Shown here in pieces: positions 32,141 through 43,205 of a stretch of DNA of 64,000 bases. The stretch is taken from contig NC_083609.1 in the NCBI RefSeq assembly GCF_029168945.1, positions 22,813,501 to 22,877,500 of the forward strand, written 5' to 3'. Position numbers and translations under genes: made by a program. This stretch comes from Cannabis sativa (taxonomy: Eukaryota > Streptophyta > Magnoliopsida > Rosales > Cannabaceae). Each line of letters opens with the position of its first letter. The first letter of the stretch is position 1. The notes under the pieces are model-generated. The model was not told the origin of the DNA and searched no databases. It worked only from the letters and a program-made list of their open reading frames with translations.

Positions 32141-35084
32141 ACTTTTGTCCAATAGCATGATCCGCGACGTATACTATCCGGAATGGCTGGCCAATCCGGT
32201 CCTGGTGCCCAAGCCAAACGGGACTTGGCGGGTTTGTATAGATTTCACAGATCTAAACAAAGCCTGCCCAAAGGACTGCTTTCCGCTGCCCAGGATCGAC
32301 CAGATGGTGGACGCCACGTCCGGATTTAAGCTGCTGTCTTTCATGGATGCCTATGCTGGGTACAACCAAATAAAAATGCATACGGCAGACCAGGAGTGCA
32401 CTAGCTTCAGGACCGATAAGGGGGTATACTGTTACCTAGTCATGCCTTTCGGACTGAAAAACGCCGGAGCAACCTATCAAAGAATGGTTAATCGGATGTT
32501 TAAAAGCCTCCTGGGACGAAACATGGAAGTATATGTAGACGACATGCTCGTCAAATCCAAAGCATGCAACAGCCATGCAAGCGACTTAGAGGAATGTTTC
32601 GAAGTCGTCCGGAGATACGGCATGAAACTCAACCCGAAAAAATGCACCTTCGGGGTCAAGTCGGGAAAATTCCTGGGCTTCATAGTCAGCCAAAGGGGGA
32701 TCGAGGCGAACCCGGAGAAAATCCAAGCTCTCCTGGACATGCCATCCCCCAAGAAACATAAGGACGTGCAAAGTTTGACCGGAAAGGTAGCCGCACTGAG
32801 CCGCTTTATCTCACGGTCCACGGACAAGTGCATACCCTTCTTCAACATACTGAAGAAATGCCAAAAGTTCGAATGGACAGATGAATGCGAGGAGGCATTC
32901 AAAAGGTTAAAAGACCACATGGCCAAACCTCCTATCCTATCAAAACCCGTCCTTGGAGAAGACTTGTTCCTTTACTTGGCCGTCTCCGAGCATGCGGTCA
33001 GTGCTGCACTGGTCCGGGAGGAAGAAAAAATTCAGCACCCCGTGTACTATGTTAGTAAACGCATGGTAGGGGCCGAGACAAGGTACCCGGTTATTGAAAA
33101 GTTAGTATTCTGCCTCCTGATGGCATCACAGAAGTTGAGACCATATTTCCAAGCCCATCCGATCAGAATTTTGACCAATCATCCACTCCGGCAAGTTCTC
33201 CAGAAGCCTGAAGCATCCGGAAGACTCCTCAAGTGGGCAATGGAGCTGAGTCAGTTCGACTTACATTACGTGCCCCGGATTTCCATAAAAGGCCAAGCCT
33301 TGGCGGACTTCATCACCGAATGTAATGAAGCCGAGGCAACAGCCAATACACCGGAGCCACCCATCCCCACTTGGAGAGTATTTGTGGATGGAGCTTCTAA
33401 TGAAAACGGTTCAGGAGCCGGAGTGGCTATGATATCACCTACTGGGTTGCGGCTCCAGGCAGCACTCCGATTCAACTTCACAGCTTCGAATAATGAAGCC
33501 GAATATGAGGCCCTGATAGCAGGGCTAAAATTGGCTAAAGCTGTAGGAGCCAAGAGGGTGGAAGTCTACAGCGATTCTCAGCTGGTCGTAAACCAAGTTT
33601 CCGGAGAATACCAAACTCGCGGCGAAAGGATGGCCGCGTACGTAACAATAGTCCGAGAACTGCTCCACGAGTTCACGGACTATAAAATAGAAAGAATCCC
33701 CCGAGAAAAGAACGCTCACGCGGACTGTCTGGCTAAGTTAGCCTCGGACAGCGAAATCGAAGAGCTGGGGGTAGTACCAGTGGAACGCTTGGCAGAGCCA
33801 AGCATCAAAATAAAAGAGACCACACAAACGGTTGGGCAAGAACCCAGCTGGATGGTCCCCATCATAAAATACATAACCACAGGTGAGTTGCCCCAAGAGA
33901 GGGCACTGTCTCGAAAGATTCAGTATCAGGCTCATCGTTATGTAATGATGGATCAAATTCTCTACCGGAGAGGACTCAGCATGCCTTATTTAAGGTGTGT
34001 ATCGGACCCTGAAGCTAGACAAATCATGCTGGAGGTCCATGAAGGGTTCTGTGGAGATCATACGGGAGGACCCAGCCTCTCAAAGAAAATATTGAGGCAG
34101 GGATACTTCTGGCCAACAATGAAAAAAGATTGTATAGACTATGTCCAAAAGTGTGACTCGTGCCAAAGGTACGCGAACATACCGAGAGCTCCTCCAAATG
34201 AGATCACTTTGATGACCAGCCCCTGGCCCTTCGCGGTCTGGGGCATAGATCTCATCGGGTCTCTACCTACTGGAAAAGGAGGGGTAAAGTATGCAATAGT
34301 AGCAGTGGACTACTTCACCAAGTGGACAGAGGCTGAGCCTATGAAGACAATAACTGCTAAGAAGGCATTGGACTTTGTTATCAAAAACATAGTGTGTCGA
34401 TACGGCTTGCCTCACAAGATAGTCTCAGACAATGGAAAGCAATTTGATTGCGAGGAATTTACTGACTTTTGCAACCAACACGGAGTGGTAAAAAGCTTCT
34501 CCGCGGTAGCCCGGCCTCAGACAAACGGCCAGGCGGAAGCAGTCAATAAAATCCTAAAGGTCACCTTGAACAAGAAGCCGCCGTCCTGTAAAAATAACTG
34601 GCCTGAAGAATTGCCAAGGGTATTGTGGGCCTACCGGACGACCCCCAGAACCACAACCGGTCACTCGCCGTTCTCGATGGCGTACGGTTGTGAAGCAATG
34701 GTCCCGGTGGAAACATTATTCCCATCCCACAGGAGGACGACTTACGATCCGGCCACCAATCAGGCCCTGCTCCAAGAAGCTCTGGATCAAGTTGAAGAAC
34801 TCCGGGATGAGTCCCAAATATGGATGGCCGCTTATCAAAAGAAGGTGACCAAGTATTTTAACTCCAAGGTTAAAAACAGAAAATTCGCTATTAGGGATAT
34901 GGTCCTAAGAAGGGTTTTCCCAGCCACCCAAGAACCCGGAGTGGGGGTACTTGGACCAAATTGGGAAGGACCATATGAAATCGAGGACGAAATCGGTTCT
35001 GGCACTTACAAACTGAAAAGAATGGACGGAACTACTGTCCCAAGAGCCTGGAATGCCGATCACCTCAGAAAATATTACCAGTAG
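32031..35084 (+). CDS. Tat-type pol: RT, two RNase H domains, integrase
   Basis: An open frame of 1017 codons; true coding starts near 32085, where the upstream frame joins. RT: WRVCIDFTDLNKACPKD near residue 65, YVDDMLVKSK near 167. The first RNase H (retroviral-type, degenerate) is near 320-430 (FLYLAVSEHAVSAAL). The second, archaeal-like RNase H is near 445-570, with FVDGASNENGSGAGV, EAEYEALIAGL, VYSDSQLVV and ADCLAKLAS, its acidic residues kept. Integrase: zinc region HEGFCGDHTGG to CDSCQRY near 665-705, with catalytic residues in WGIDLIGSL (near 738), SDNGKQF (near 800) and NGQAEAVNK (near 834). It ends DHLRKYYQ. There is no chromodomain, as expected for Tat. Confidence 0.95.
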   Translation: MSSPMYSMSTRTCPPYKEKRRPLDSVKAEALEKEVDKLLSNSMIRDVYYPEWLANPVLVPKPNGTWRVCIDFTDLNKACPKDCFPLPRIDQMVDATSGFKLLSFMDAYAGYNQIKMHTADQECTSFRTDKGVYCYLVMPFGLKNAGATYQRMVNRMFKSLLGRNMEVYVDDMLVKSKACNSHASDLEECFEVVRRYGMKLNPKKCTFGVKSGKFLGFIVSQRGIEANPEKIQALLDMPSPKKHKDVQSLTGKVAALSRFISRSTDKCIPFFNILKKCQKFEWTDECEEAFKRLKDHMAKPPILSKPVLGEDLFLYLAVSEHAVSAALVREEEKIQHPVYYVSKRMVGAETRYPVIEKLVFCLLMASQKLRPYFQAHPIRILTNHPLRQVLQKPEASGRLLKWAMELSQFDLHYVPRISIKGQALADFITECNEAEATANTPEPPIPTWRVFVDGASNENGSGAGVAMISPTGLRLQAALRFNFTASNNEAEYEALIAGLKLAKAVGAKRVEVYSDSQLVVNQVSGEYQTRGERMAAYVTIVRELLHEFTDYKIERIPREKNAHADCLAKLASDSEIEELGVVPVERLAEPSIKIKETTQTVGQEPSWMVPIIKYITTGELPQERALSRKIQYQAHRYVMMDQILYRRGLSMPYLRCVSDPEARQIMLEVHEGFCGDHTGGPSLSKKILRQGYFWPTMKKDCIDYVQKCDSCQRYANIPRAPPNEITLMTSPWPFAVWGIDLIGSLPTGKGGVKYAIVAVDYFTKWTEAEPMKTITAKKALDFVIKNIVCRYGLPHKIVSDNGKQFDCEEFTDFCNQHGVVKSFSAVARPQTNGQAEAVNKILKVTLNKKPPSCKNNWPEELPRVLWAYRTTPRTTTGHSPFSMAYGCEAMVPVETLFPSHRRTTYDPATNQALLQEALDQVEELRDESQIWMAAYQKKVTKYFNSKVKNRKFAIRDMVLRRVFPATQEPGVGVLGPNWEGPYEIEDEIGSGTYKLKRMDGTTVPRAWNADHLRKYYQ

Positions 35085-35672
35085 CGAATTAAACTTAGAT
35101 TTTGTTCAAAGGGTTTGTACCGTCCAAATGTATGCCTCCTCTATATTAAATAAAACCGAGTGCCTTAAAAACAAAGTTTCTATGCCACTCAGGGGGGTAC
35201 TAGGGTATACCGCACGGACAAACAAGAACAATCTAAGTAAAATATCCTGACCCAAAGGGCAGGTCAATCTAAGTAAAATATCCTGACCCAAAGGGCAGGT
35301 CAATCTAAGTAAAATATCCTGACCCAAAGGGCAGGTCAATCTAAGTAAAATATCCTGACCCAAAGGGCAGGTCAAAAAATATGCGCAAAAATAAAGAGCG
35401 TAAGTATAAAAACCCTGAGCCAAAGGACAGGTTGAAATATATAAGTGTGAAAAAAAAGATCGCATATATATATAAATAAAATATCCTAGCCCGAAGGGTA
35501 GGTCATACACATGTAAATGGCCCGGGGACAGGCCTTAAGATATAATTGTCTCCCCTTCAAATAAAAGCTGCCGCCTATATGTAAATTGTTCTAAGGCAGC
35601 AGCAAATATGTACAAACAAAAAAAAAAAGTTATAAGAAGAACGGGTAGAATCTGGGTCAATAATACGGCAGC
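35085..35672 (+). other. Tat-type untranslated spacer between pol and antisense gene
   Basis: Noncoding. It holds the 36-bp tandem repeats (35229-35372) and looser copies of the same theme to about 35540 (ACCC(A/G)AAGGG.AGGT). The two genes converge on this spacer, so transcripts from both strands would end or overlap here. Confidence 0.75.
35229..35372 (+). repeat. four exact 36-bp tandem repeats
   Basis: Units start at 35229, 35265, 35301 and 35337. Each begins CAATCTAAGTAAAATATCC and ends CCAAAGGGCAGGT. Three decayed units follow (near 35415, 35490 and 35525). There are no spacers, so this is a minisatellite and not a CRISPR array. Confidence 0.95.
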
Positions 35673-38600
35673 TCAGTCAGCCCGCGGTGGAAGACGAGGT
35701 CCAATCCGTGCCTCAAGCTCAGCATCAAGCCTCTTCTTCTTTTCCCGAAATTTGGCAATCATGTCCTCGGGTTTGGGATAAAAAGTAAGCTTGATACTCT
35801 GATCATTGGTGGCCCAAGCCATGTAGACACCATCATCAAAGCGCTTCGGGCACCGGGCGCAGGAGACAGGAGAAAGGAGCTCGGCCCTCTTGGCCTTCCT
35901 GGTAGACTGATCTTTGTAGTCCCGAAGCTCCTTCAACTCCGCAGCTAGAGCGGCCTTGGATTCGATATCCGACTGGTGAGTCTCCTCTAGAGACCTCACC
36001 TTGGCGGCCATTTCATCCAAAGCCTCCCTGGCCTCCCGAAGATCTCGCCTGGCCTTCTCGGCAGCCTCGGTTTTAGCCCTTAGTACCAACAGTTGATGGG
36101 TCTGCATCCTCCCTCTCCGCTGGGCCTCGGCCTGGATCATGGCCTCCGCCCGAGCCTCCCCTCCGGTGGCCTCCTCTTCCTTGGCCTTGGCCTTCTCTTC
36201 CTTGGCCTTGGCCGCTGCTTCCTGCGCTCGGCAGCCTCCTGGTAGATCTGCCTCTCCGCTGTGAGGTCTTGGAGGACCTTCCTGACGTCGTTCATGTCCC
36301 CAAAGTCGGACAGAGCGAAGCCATGGTTTATGATGTTCCTGGAGAGGCGACCAGCCTCAGCAGCAAGCTGAACCATAACGGGGTATAAGGAAAAATTTCT
36401 CAAAGGAAGAAAACAAAATACAAACAACAAAAAGGAAACGCAAGAAATGGCAAAGTACTTACCACTGTGAGGGAATGGCTGAGGTCCTGGACCTGGAAGA
36501 TGGAGTTCAGGGAAGCGCAAGTGGCAAACCGCTTGGGCGCACAGCGTGTAAGCTGAGAAGCGAACTCACCGGTCATTTCCGCGGCAAAGGGAGCCAAAGT
36601 GGGCCCTAGGAGGGGACGGAACCAGTCCGTTAAAGGGTCCAGGTTGAGGTTCCACGGATCATGATAGTCCGGATGGTTGATGCTCGCCTCAACCTCAGCC
36701 CGCAGAATCCTCCTAAGGGCCTCCACCTCGGCATACCCCCGGGAGTACTCATCCATAGCGTAGTTGTGTTTGGCTATGCGAAGCTCCTGCCTCACCTCAT
36801 CCCCCGGAATCGGGGTAAGATCAATGTGAGGAGGAGCAGGATTTTCCTCCATCGGAGAAACCCCGCCGTCTAGGCCATGAGCAGGAGTGTCGGCCCTCCG
36901 AGGCCTCTTCGGCTCGTCCTGGGCAATCATCTTGCCCTTACGCTTGCGAATCAGAGCCACTTCAGGCTCCTCCTCGTCCTCCTCTGCTACCACTGGAAGG
37001 GCTTGAGGTTCTCCAGTACCCTCGGCGGCTTCCTCCGAGAAGTCCCACCCTTTCCCTTGGCCTTCTCCCGGAAGCACCTCCTCGTCATCCACTAAGTCAA
37101 TGGTTTCGGGAGGAGCGCCGGAAGGAACCTTCAAGGAAGGAGCCGGGGGAGAGGGGGTGAAAGCCGGAGGAGCCACGGGAGTATGAACCCCGGCAAGCTG
37201 TTCCAGGATGGCATCCATGGAGGTACCTGTTCCAATAAAATAAGCAAGTGTTAGAAGTTCGTGAGAAACTGCTTATAAAAGGTGCAGCAAATAAACTACT
37301 CCTACCCGAACTTCCTAATTCGGCCCTAGCAAAGTCCCGAACTTTAATGCTGGCAGCATCATCTCCAAGATAACTGTCCGAGGGCCGAAACCAGCTGGAC
37401 GCTATGTAAGCCGACGGACCTAAGGGAATAGGTTCCGGAGGGCCGGAGCCCATCCGGGACCGACCTAGGTAATCTCCTAAGTTCGTAAAATAAAATTCCT
37501 TCAAATGATCCCCCCACCGGGTCGACGGCATCTTAAACCTACGGAGACGCTCGTCAAACCCTATGGGCCTATGACTGGTATATTCATCAACGGAAGGAAC
37601 ATAGCGAATTATCAAGGGAGACTTACCACCGGCACCGGAAGTGCTAGCACCGGGAGCACCCGAGTTCGGTTCGGGGGCTGAAGGCTGAGGCCGGGAAGTC
37701 TGGTTATCAGAAGAACCTTCAAGACGAAGGGGCCTCTCGGCGGAAGGACCCCCAATCTCTTCTTGAAGTATCTTGTCAAAAAATTTAGCTTCGGACTTCC
37801 CGCCAATGGCTTGGCTCCTTCGCACCACTGGACTCCCCACGCGAAGCCCTCTCCCAGAGGCAGCCTGGGCCTTGGAATACGCCTTCTCCTGGGCCTTCCG
37901 GTAGAGATAATCTTGGTACTTCTTCTCTGTCGTAGCAATGAGCTCATCCCGGAAGGCCTTCTCCGCGACCGGCGCCCTCACATTGGGGCAGATGACCTTT
38001 GAGAGGTTGGAGTCATCCACGGATTGATGAGAAAGGATAAGTTTAGCCTTCCTGCAATTCTCCGTGGTGACCAGGCCCCCGACATCAAGATCGGCATGAT
38101 CGTAGGAGGCGAAGGCTTGGGCCCTTCGAAGGAAAGCCTGAGTGGGGAGCGTCCGCTGGTAAGGTGGGATCCGCACCCACTCCGTGAGAAGCTCCGGATG
38201 GTCCACGGCCCTGAACCCGGACGAGAAGAAAAATCGGTGGCGGTACTCCTTAACATGAGTCTGCCTATTATATGGAACCACCCCCTCGTTAGCAGGGTGG
38301 ATCCGGAACCCATAAAAACCATCCTTAAGTTTGTCCCCTTTCTTGGGGACGGATACAAGTTCATAAAAATATAAAATTTCCGCCGGGCTGGGAGACCCCC
38401 AGCCGCGGGCGGTGTAAAAAATAAATAAGCCTGAAAGCAGGCGGTAAGCTTGAGGGATAAGTTGGTATGGCGCAAGGCCGACAAATACAAGAAAATTCAC
38501 AAAGTAATCTTGGAGCGGGAGCATGGCACCGGCCATCAAATGGGTCTGACTCCAAGCCCCGAAGCCGTCATAATTGTGATTAGGCGTCTCCGAGTCACGA

Positions 38601-38845
38601 GGAGGCCGGTGGAAGGTCCCTGAGGTAGAGGGTTTGATCCCAGCCACATTAATGATGTTCTCCAGCTGGTGAGGGCAAGTCAGGGTCGATCGAAGCTCGG
38701 CCGCTTCCCAACCAGTGGCGCGGGACTCGTACCCCTCCTGGGCAACGGGTCCCAGAGAAACCTCCTCCAGGGTGGCTATGTTTTTCCCTTTCTTCTTCGA
38801 AGATTTCGAGCCAGAAGCAGACATTTTATGTTCTGAGAAAAACAA
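35673..38845 (-). CDS. antisense spliced gene of the Tat element (Transposase_28-like)
   Basis: Three exons on the minus strand: 38845/38824-37306, 37226-36463 and 36367-35673. Introns of 79 and 95 bp have GT...AG ends (CGG|GTAGG...AACAG|GTACC; GTG|GTAAGT...TTCAG|CTTGC) and keep phase. The product begins MSASGSKSSKKKGK; the Met at 38824 is the more likely start, with an alternative at 38845. Its N-terminal domain has LPLQDYFVNFLVFVGLAPYQ, as in the plant family 'putative gypsy type transposon' (Transposase_28). The middle is acidic with a basic cluster (RKRKGKM, PKRPRRAD). The tail is an Ala/Glu/Lys-rich coiled coil. One frameshift near 36225 breaks exon 3. Antisense extra ORFs are known in Tat elements; their role is not known. 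Confidence 0.85.
36368..36462 (-). other. intron 2 of the antisense gene
   Basis: 95 bp, pyrimidine-rich near its 3' end, with donor GTAAGT and acceptor ATGGTTCAG. It is phase 0, and reading resumes at LAAEAGRLSR. Confidence 0.8.
37227..37305 (-). other. intron 1 of the antisense gene
   Basis: 79 bp and AT-rich, with donor GTAGGAG and acceptor TTGGAACAG. The split Gly codon (G|GT) is rebuilt in frame, leading into TSMDAILEQ. Confidence 0.75.
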
Positions 38846-39444
38846 AAAGAAAAAGCCCAGCAGTTAGGCCCCATACCAAACCCTAAATCAGAAAAAAGAG
38901 AGTGGGGGTCCCCTAACCGCTGGAAAGAGGCCCCCTCCGGACACGTGTCACCTGGGAAACTCAAGAGAGAATCCCTGAACAAGTGTCGGGTGCAGTAAAA
39001 TCGCAGAAAAGTGGTTTTGCAAAAAGGAAAAGAAAAGAGAAAAGCCTTCCTATGCCCTAAGCAATTGCTAATCGAAGAACACATGGCCTTCTTCAAACAA
39101 AGCTGTACGCCTACAACAGAGGCATGACAATGGCGACTCTACAACTAACACAGTAAATATAAAGCAAAACTCGAAGAACTTAAACACTCACACACCCAGA
39201 AGCCTCTAAGTGCGAACCCAGAAAACAAACGAATATGCAAGAAACTTACAGTTGATTGTTGAACTGGGGGTACTGAGTGTGGTAGAGTGAGAGTTGAGAA
39301 GCACTGGCAAAATCGAACACTGGAAATAAAAGAAGTGTTTAAGTGTTAAAGCAGTTTGTGCTACTTTGAGGAATTTTCTCTCTGAGAAATTCGAGCAGAA
39401 ATGGCAAGGAATGGAAAGTAACCGAAATGAAGGAAAGGTGGTGG

Positions 39445-39452
39445 CTTTTATA
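39445..39452 (-). promoter_or_regulatory. TATA box for the antisense gene
   Basis: Minus strand GCCTATAAAAGCC, about 600 bases upstream of the antisense start codon and followed by a pyrimidine-rich leader. It lies inside the element, not in the LTR, so it would be an independent internal promoter. Confidence 0.6.
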
Positions 39453-39870
39453 GGCAAAAGTGCATGAGGAACAGGCGTCTTCACCTACCAATCGCACGGT
39501 GGGGGAAACGCACGATTCGAATTCCCAAAAGATCAACGGACCAGATCAATCTACCATTAAGGCGGTGGAAACGTTTGAGTATCCGTCTGACACCATCAAT
39601 GCGCCGCATCAATCATGGGGCGTGAAACGAATCGACCTCTGCAAAAGTGAATCGCCGCATTTAATGCCATTATTAGACACACCTTCACGCGCCCCCAAGT
39701 CGTATCAGAAGACCGAGGAGGCGGCTGGAAACATTCCTGCAAACAAGCATATTGCTGCATTAAATGACATCATTTAATGTGCCCCCACGCGCTCGAGGCT
39801 CGAGCTAGGGGAACGAGGGGTCAACCGGAGACATTTGAACAAGCCTTGGTTTATTTTACTAAGTAAACAA

Positions 39871-39885
39871 GGCTTGGGGGGTAAA
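39871..39885 (+). other. polypurine tract of the Tat element
   Basis: GGCTTGGGGGGTAAA, directly before the 3' LTR. Confidence 0.75.
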
Positions 39886-40666
39886 TGTTGCTCCAAAATT
39901 TGCCCAAAATACGTGGACCAGTCAAGAGGGGACACGTGGATCAGATAACTTGGAAAGATTTGCTAAGTCTTTTTATGCCACCAGGAAGCGCTATTAGCAT
40001 GGGTCCCGGAGGAGACATCCGGAGTACAAGTTACTCTTGGAAGCTAGTATAGCGTGAAGGCCCTCCGGGATGTGTCAGGTCTCTCCCGAGAAATCAAGTC
40101 GCATTTAATGCTGCATGGGAGGAAGCGTGTTGGGACTGTAACACGCAATAAAGTCTGACGGCACAACCCCCGAACAGCAGCGCTACAGTAATGATCATTT
40201 AAGTCTAGCGACGGCTACTCTGCGAAGAGTCACGTCAATCATAAGACAAAAAGGACATTCTCCATAAAAACCCTACAGCACCTAGGGATTTGACCATGCA
40301 TCACCCATGGTATATTCATCGGAAATGCCCAACTTTATGGATACTTACAGACACATGTGTAAGAACAATTCTAGGGATTACCCCACCAAAACACTATAAA
40401 TACCCCCTCAAAGCTCATTTAATGGGGTCGGAGAATCTTGGTTGCAAAAGAGCAAGAAGAGAAAAAACTCACCAAGAACATTCTCTGTATTTAAGAGAAA
40501 AACATTCTCTCAAGTGTAGAATCTGTATTAAATACATCCATTAATAGCAGTGGCTCGTGGACTAAGGCTCATTAACGCCCCAACCACGTAAAAAGTCTTC
40601 ATCTCACTTTCTTACAGCTCATTATTATAATTATATTTTAATAGTTGCCGAAAACCTCGGTCAACA
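39886..40666 (+). repeat. 3' LTR of the Tat-type element
   Basis: 781 bp and almost identical to 28230-29012. I saw one substitution near the start (AAATTTT versus AAAATTT) and a small change near 40275. Confidence 0.95.
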
Positions 40667-41333
40667 GAAACAATACCAAATGACAACTTGAGCTCCCACA
40701 TTATAATGAAACAACAAATAATAATATATAAAGACAATTGGCTCAATTCTAGTCGCATTGCATTGACCCGAATTAACATAAAACTTAGAGAAAACTTAAT
40801 ACACATTGAAATGATCACCAAACCAAAATAATTGCGCAGCTAGACGGAGAGAGAAAGAGGGAATTCAAATTTATGCACAATTGTAAAATGTTATGTACCA
40901 TAAACCGATTATTACTTCAAACATGGAAGTGTATATTGTTGGGCTTTGTGCCCTAAATAAAACTTTATTTTAATGTAATCTTTGCCATTCAGTTATCAAT
41001 AAAGAAATAGAATTATTTTCATTACTTATTTAGTATGTCATTTGATTTTAAATTGTTAATATGTGGTTCAAACCGTACCGCACCACACCGCACATTACAA
41101 AAATAACAATTTTTATATTTATTTTGGTCCAATATGTGAATGTCCAACCCAAGGCCGACTAATTATTGTATTATTGAAAAATGTTTATTTTCAAGTCTTA
41201 TGATATTTTTGACAAGTGTTGCTCAAATTTTGTTGTATTTATGATAGTTTAATTATTGGTGATAGTCCAAACTGCAAAAATCGCACCGTCCAATTTTTTG
41301 CGGTGCGATTTCTACAATTTTTTAGTTTTACGG
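40667..41333. repeat. block X', piece 2
   Basis: Matches 7046-7722 with few changes. Includes the second copy of the LTR fragment (40938) and part of the CCGCAC inverted-repeat element. It ends with TACGG (41329-41333), the target of the next insertion. Confidence 0.92.
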
Positions 41334-43192
41334 TGTTGGAAATTATTTTACCAGGATCTAGATTTACTAACAAGTATGTTGGATTAACAACCTAATATGA
41401 ATTCTAAAACAATGAAAATAAACACATATAAAGTTAGAAAACCTTACAGTGGGTGCAGCGGAATAATATGACTCCTTCCGTTCAGATCTCTAGCCCTTGA
41501 TTCCTTTCTGTAGCAGAGCATCACCAAGATCTGAACCTGGATCTTCTTTTCTGCTTCTTTGATGCAGAAATTCCATAGTCTTCCATACTATGATTGAGAT
41601 ACCACTTGATGTGTGTGGGCACTACTCATTCACTCAAAGTTTCGAAATTACAAAGAAGAAAAGAGAGAGAGAAGGTGGCGTGTGAGGCTTTTTCTGAGAG
41701 AAACAAAGTGATCAAAGATGTGTGTCTTAGTTTCTTCAAGCCAACACTTTCTATTTATAGAAAACCCTCTAGGTTTAGGTTAGAATTGCATGGCATTAAA
41801 ATAATGGAAACTACAAATGGAATTTCCTATGCAAGGGCCGGCCATACAAAGGGTATTGGGCCTCACTTTGCAACTTTCCCATTTTGTTATTTTCCATTCC
41901 CATTTTCTCAAAAATGCCAATTTTCCAATTTAACCTTTTAAATGCCAATTCTAATTATTTAATAACTTGGAAATAATTATCAAATAATATTGCCATTTAA
42001 TATATTTATTAATTTAGACATATAAAGTCTCTTAATCAATAAATAAACCTAAAATCTCTTTTCTTTACAATTTCGCCCTTGCTTAGTGAAAATTCATAAA
42101 GTAGACATAGTCTAACTTTTAGAATTTTAATTGATTAATTAAAATCAATTAACTGAGTCTTACAAGCAGTATGGCCTCAACTAGTATGGGGACCGTGGGT
42201 CTATATAACCGAGCTTCCAATAAGTCGAACCGAATTTACCAAGTAAATTCCCTAACTTATTAATTCCTCATTGAATCCACACTTAGAACTTGGAATTGCA
42301 CTCTCAGTCATATAGAAACGCTCTATATGTTCCACGATATAGACACGTCATTAGTTATCCATTGTTATAACCCTAATGTGATCAATGATCCTCTATATAG
42401 ATGATTTACACTGTACAGGGATTAAATTACCGTAACAGCCTACAATGTATTTTATCCTTAAAACACTTAACCCTGTATAAATGATATTTCACCTAAGTGA
42501 AATGAGATCTCCACCATTTATCTTCGTTTGGTTAAGCTCGAAGGAAATCATCCTTTACTTCTATTTGCCAAATAGAAGCTATAGATTCCATATTTATGTT
42601 AGCGCTCCCACTCAATTGCATTACCGTGTTCCCAAAATGTACGTATCACCCTGATACAAAACTAGGCTTAACTAACAAATCAAAGAACACGAATAACACT
42701 CTTCAAATTGAGCCTAACCATATCAGGATTTCGATCATGTGATCTAGGATCAACAGTTGATATTGAATTGAATAGATATTACGGTAAGTTTTAACATATC
42801 TAATCAAAGTTCAATATCGGTCCCTTCCGATGTATACTCCATACATCCGATACTGGTAAACTTTGCCAATGTCCTGGAAAGGACATAACACTTTTCCAAG
42901 GTGTAAGAATACCTATCGCTGATTATACCATGTCAGTCTAAATCCAGTGTTCTGACAAATCAGGGAATCAACTTTTGAACATATAATAAAAATTATATTC
43001 CACTGTGCTGACAACACTATAATCTTTAACCAACTCATATGTTCTGGACTTAAAAAGAATTCATACATTATATACATATAATCATGAAGTAAATCATGTG
43101 AACCATGCAACATAAAATGTTATTTCTGATCTTTATTAATGAGTAAATCTGATTATATGAAATGAGTTTTATTTAGGGCATAAAACCCAACA
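41334..43192 (-). repeat. 3' LTR (left) of the copia-derived element
   Basis: 1859 bp with plus-strand ends TGTTGGAAATTATTTTACC and AAAACCCAACA. The reverse-strand TATA box is at 41752-41759. Small ORFs (41594, 42913) recur in the other LTR and are not genes. Confidence 0.95.
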
Positions 43193-43205
43193 AACTCCCA
43201 CTTGC
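43193..43205 (-). other. polypurine tract of the copia-derived element
   Basis: GCAAGTGGGAGTT on the minus strand, directly before the left LTR. Confidence 0.8.

Larger units (their letters stand above)
38846..39885 (-). other. upstream region of the antisense gene and 3' end of the Tat element
   Basis: No long coding frame. On the minus strand it has promoter character: a TATA box at 39445-39452, then about 600 bases that could be 5' UTR, possibly with an intron. On the plus strand it ends with the polypurine tract at 39871-39885. The small plus-strand ORF at 39460-39777 has no recognisable domain. Confidence 0.55.
28230..40666 (+). mobile_element. Tat-type Ty3/gypsy element with antisense gene
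   Basis: Full length, 12437 bp: 5' LTR 28230-29012, gag, protease, RT, two RNase H domains, integrase, an untranslated region with tandem repeats, an antisense spliced gene, a polypurine tract and 3' LTR 39886-40666. The 5-bp duplication GAAAC lies at 28225-28229 and 40667-40671. The intact site AAAGTAGAAACAATACC is seen near 7040-7060. The two LTRs differ at very few positions, so the insertion is recent. The dual RNase H and extra antisense ORF fit the Tat lineage (Retand/Ogre relatives). Confidence 0.96.

Noticed and set aside
35229..35372. Possible CRISPR-like array with 36-bp units
   Set aside because: Units are directly adjacent with no spacers, and this is a plant retrotransposon.
37612..38490. 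Other-frame ORFs across the antisense Tat gene
   Set aside because: Alternative frames of the same exon; only the 582-codon frame has family similarity and continues across introns.
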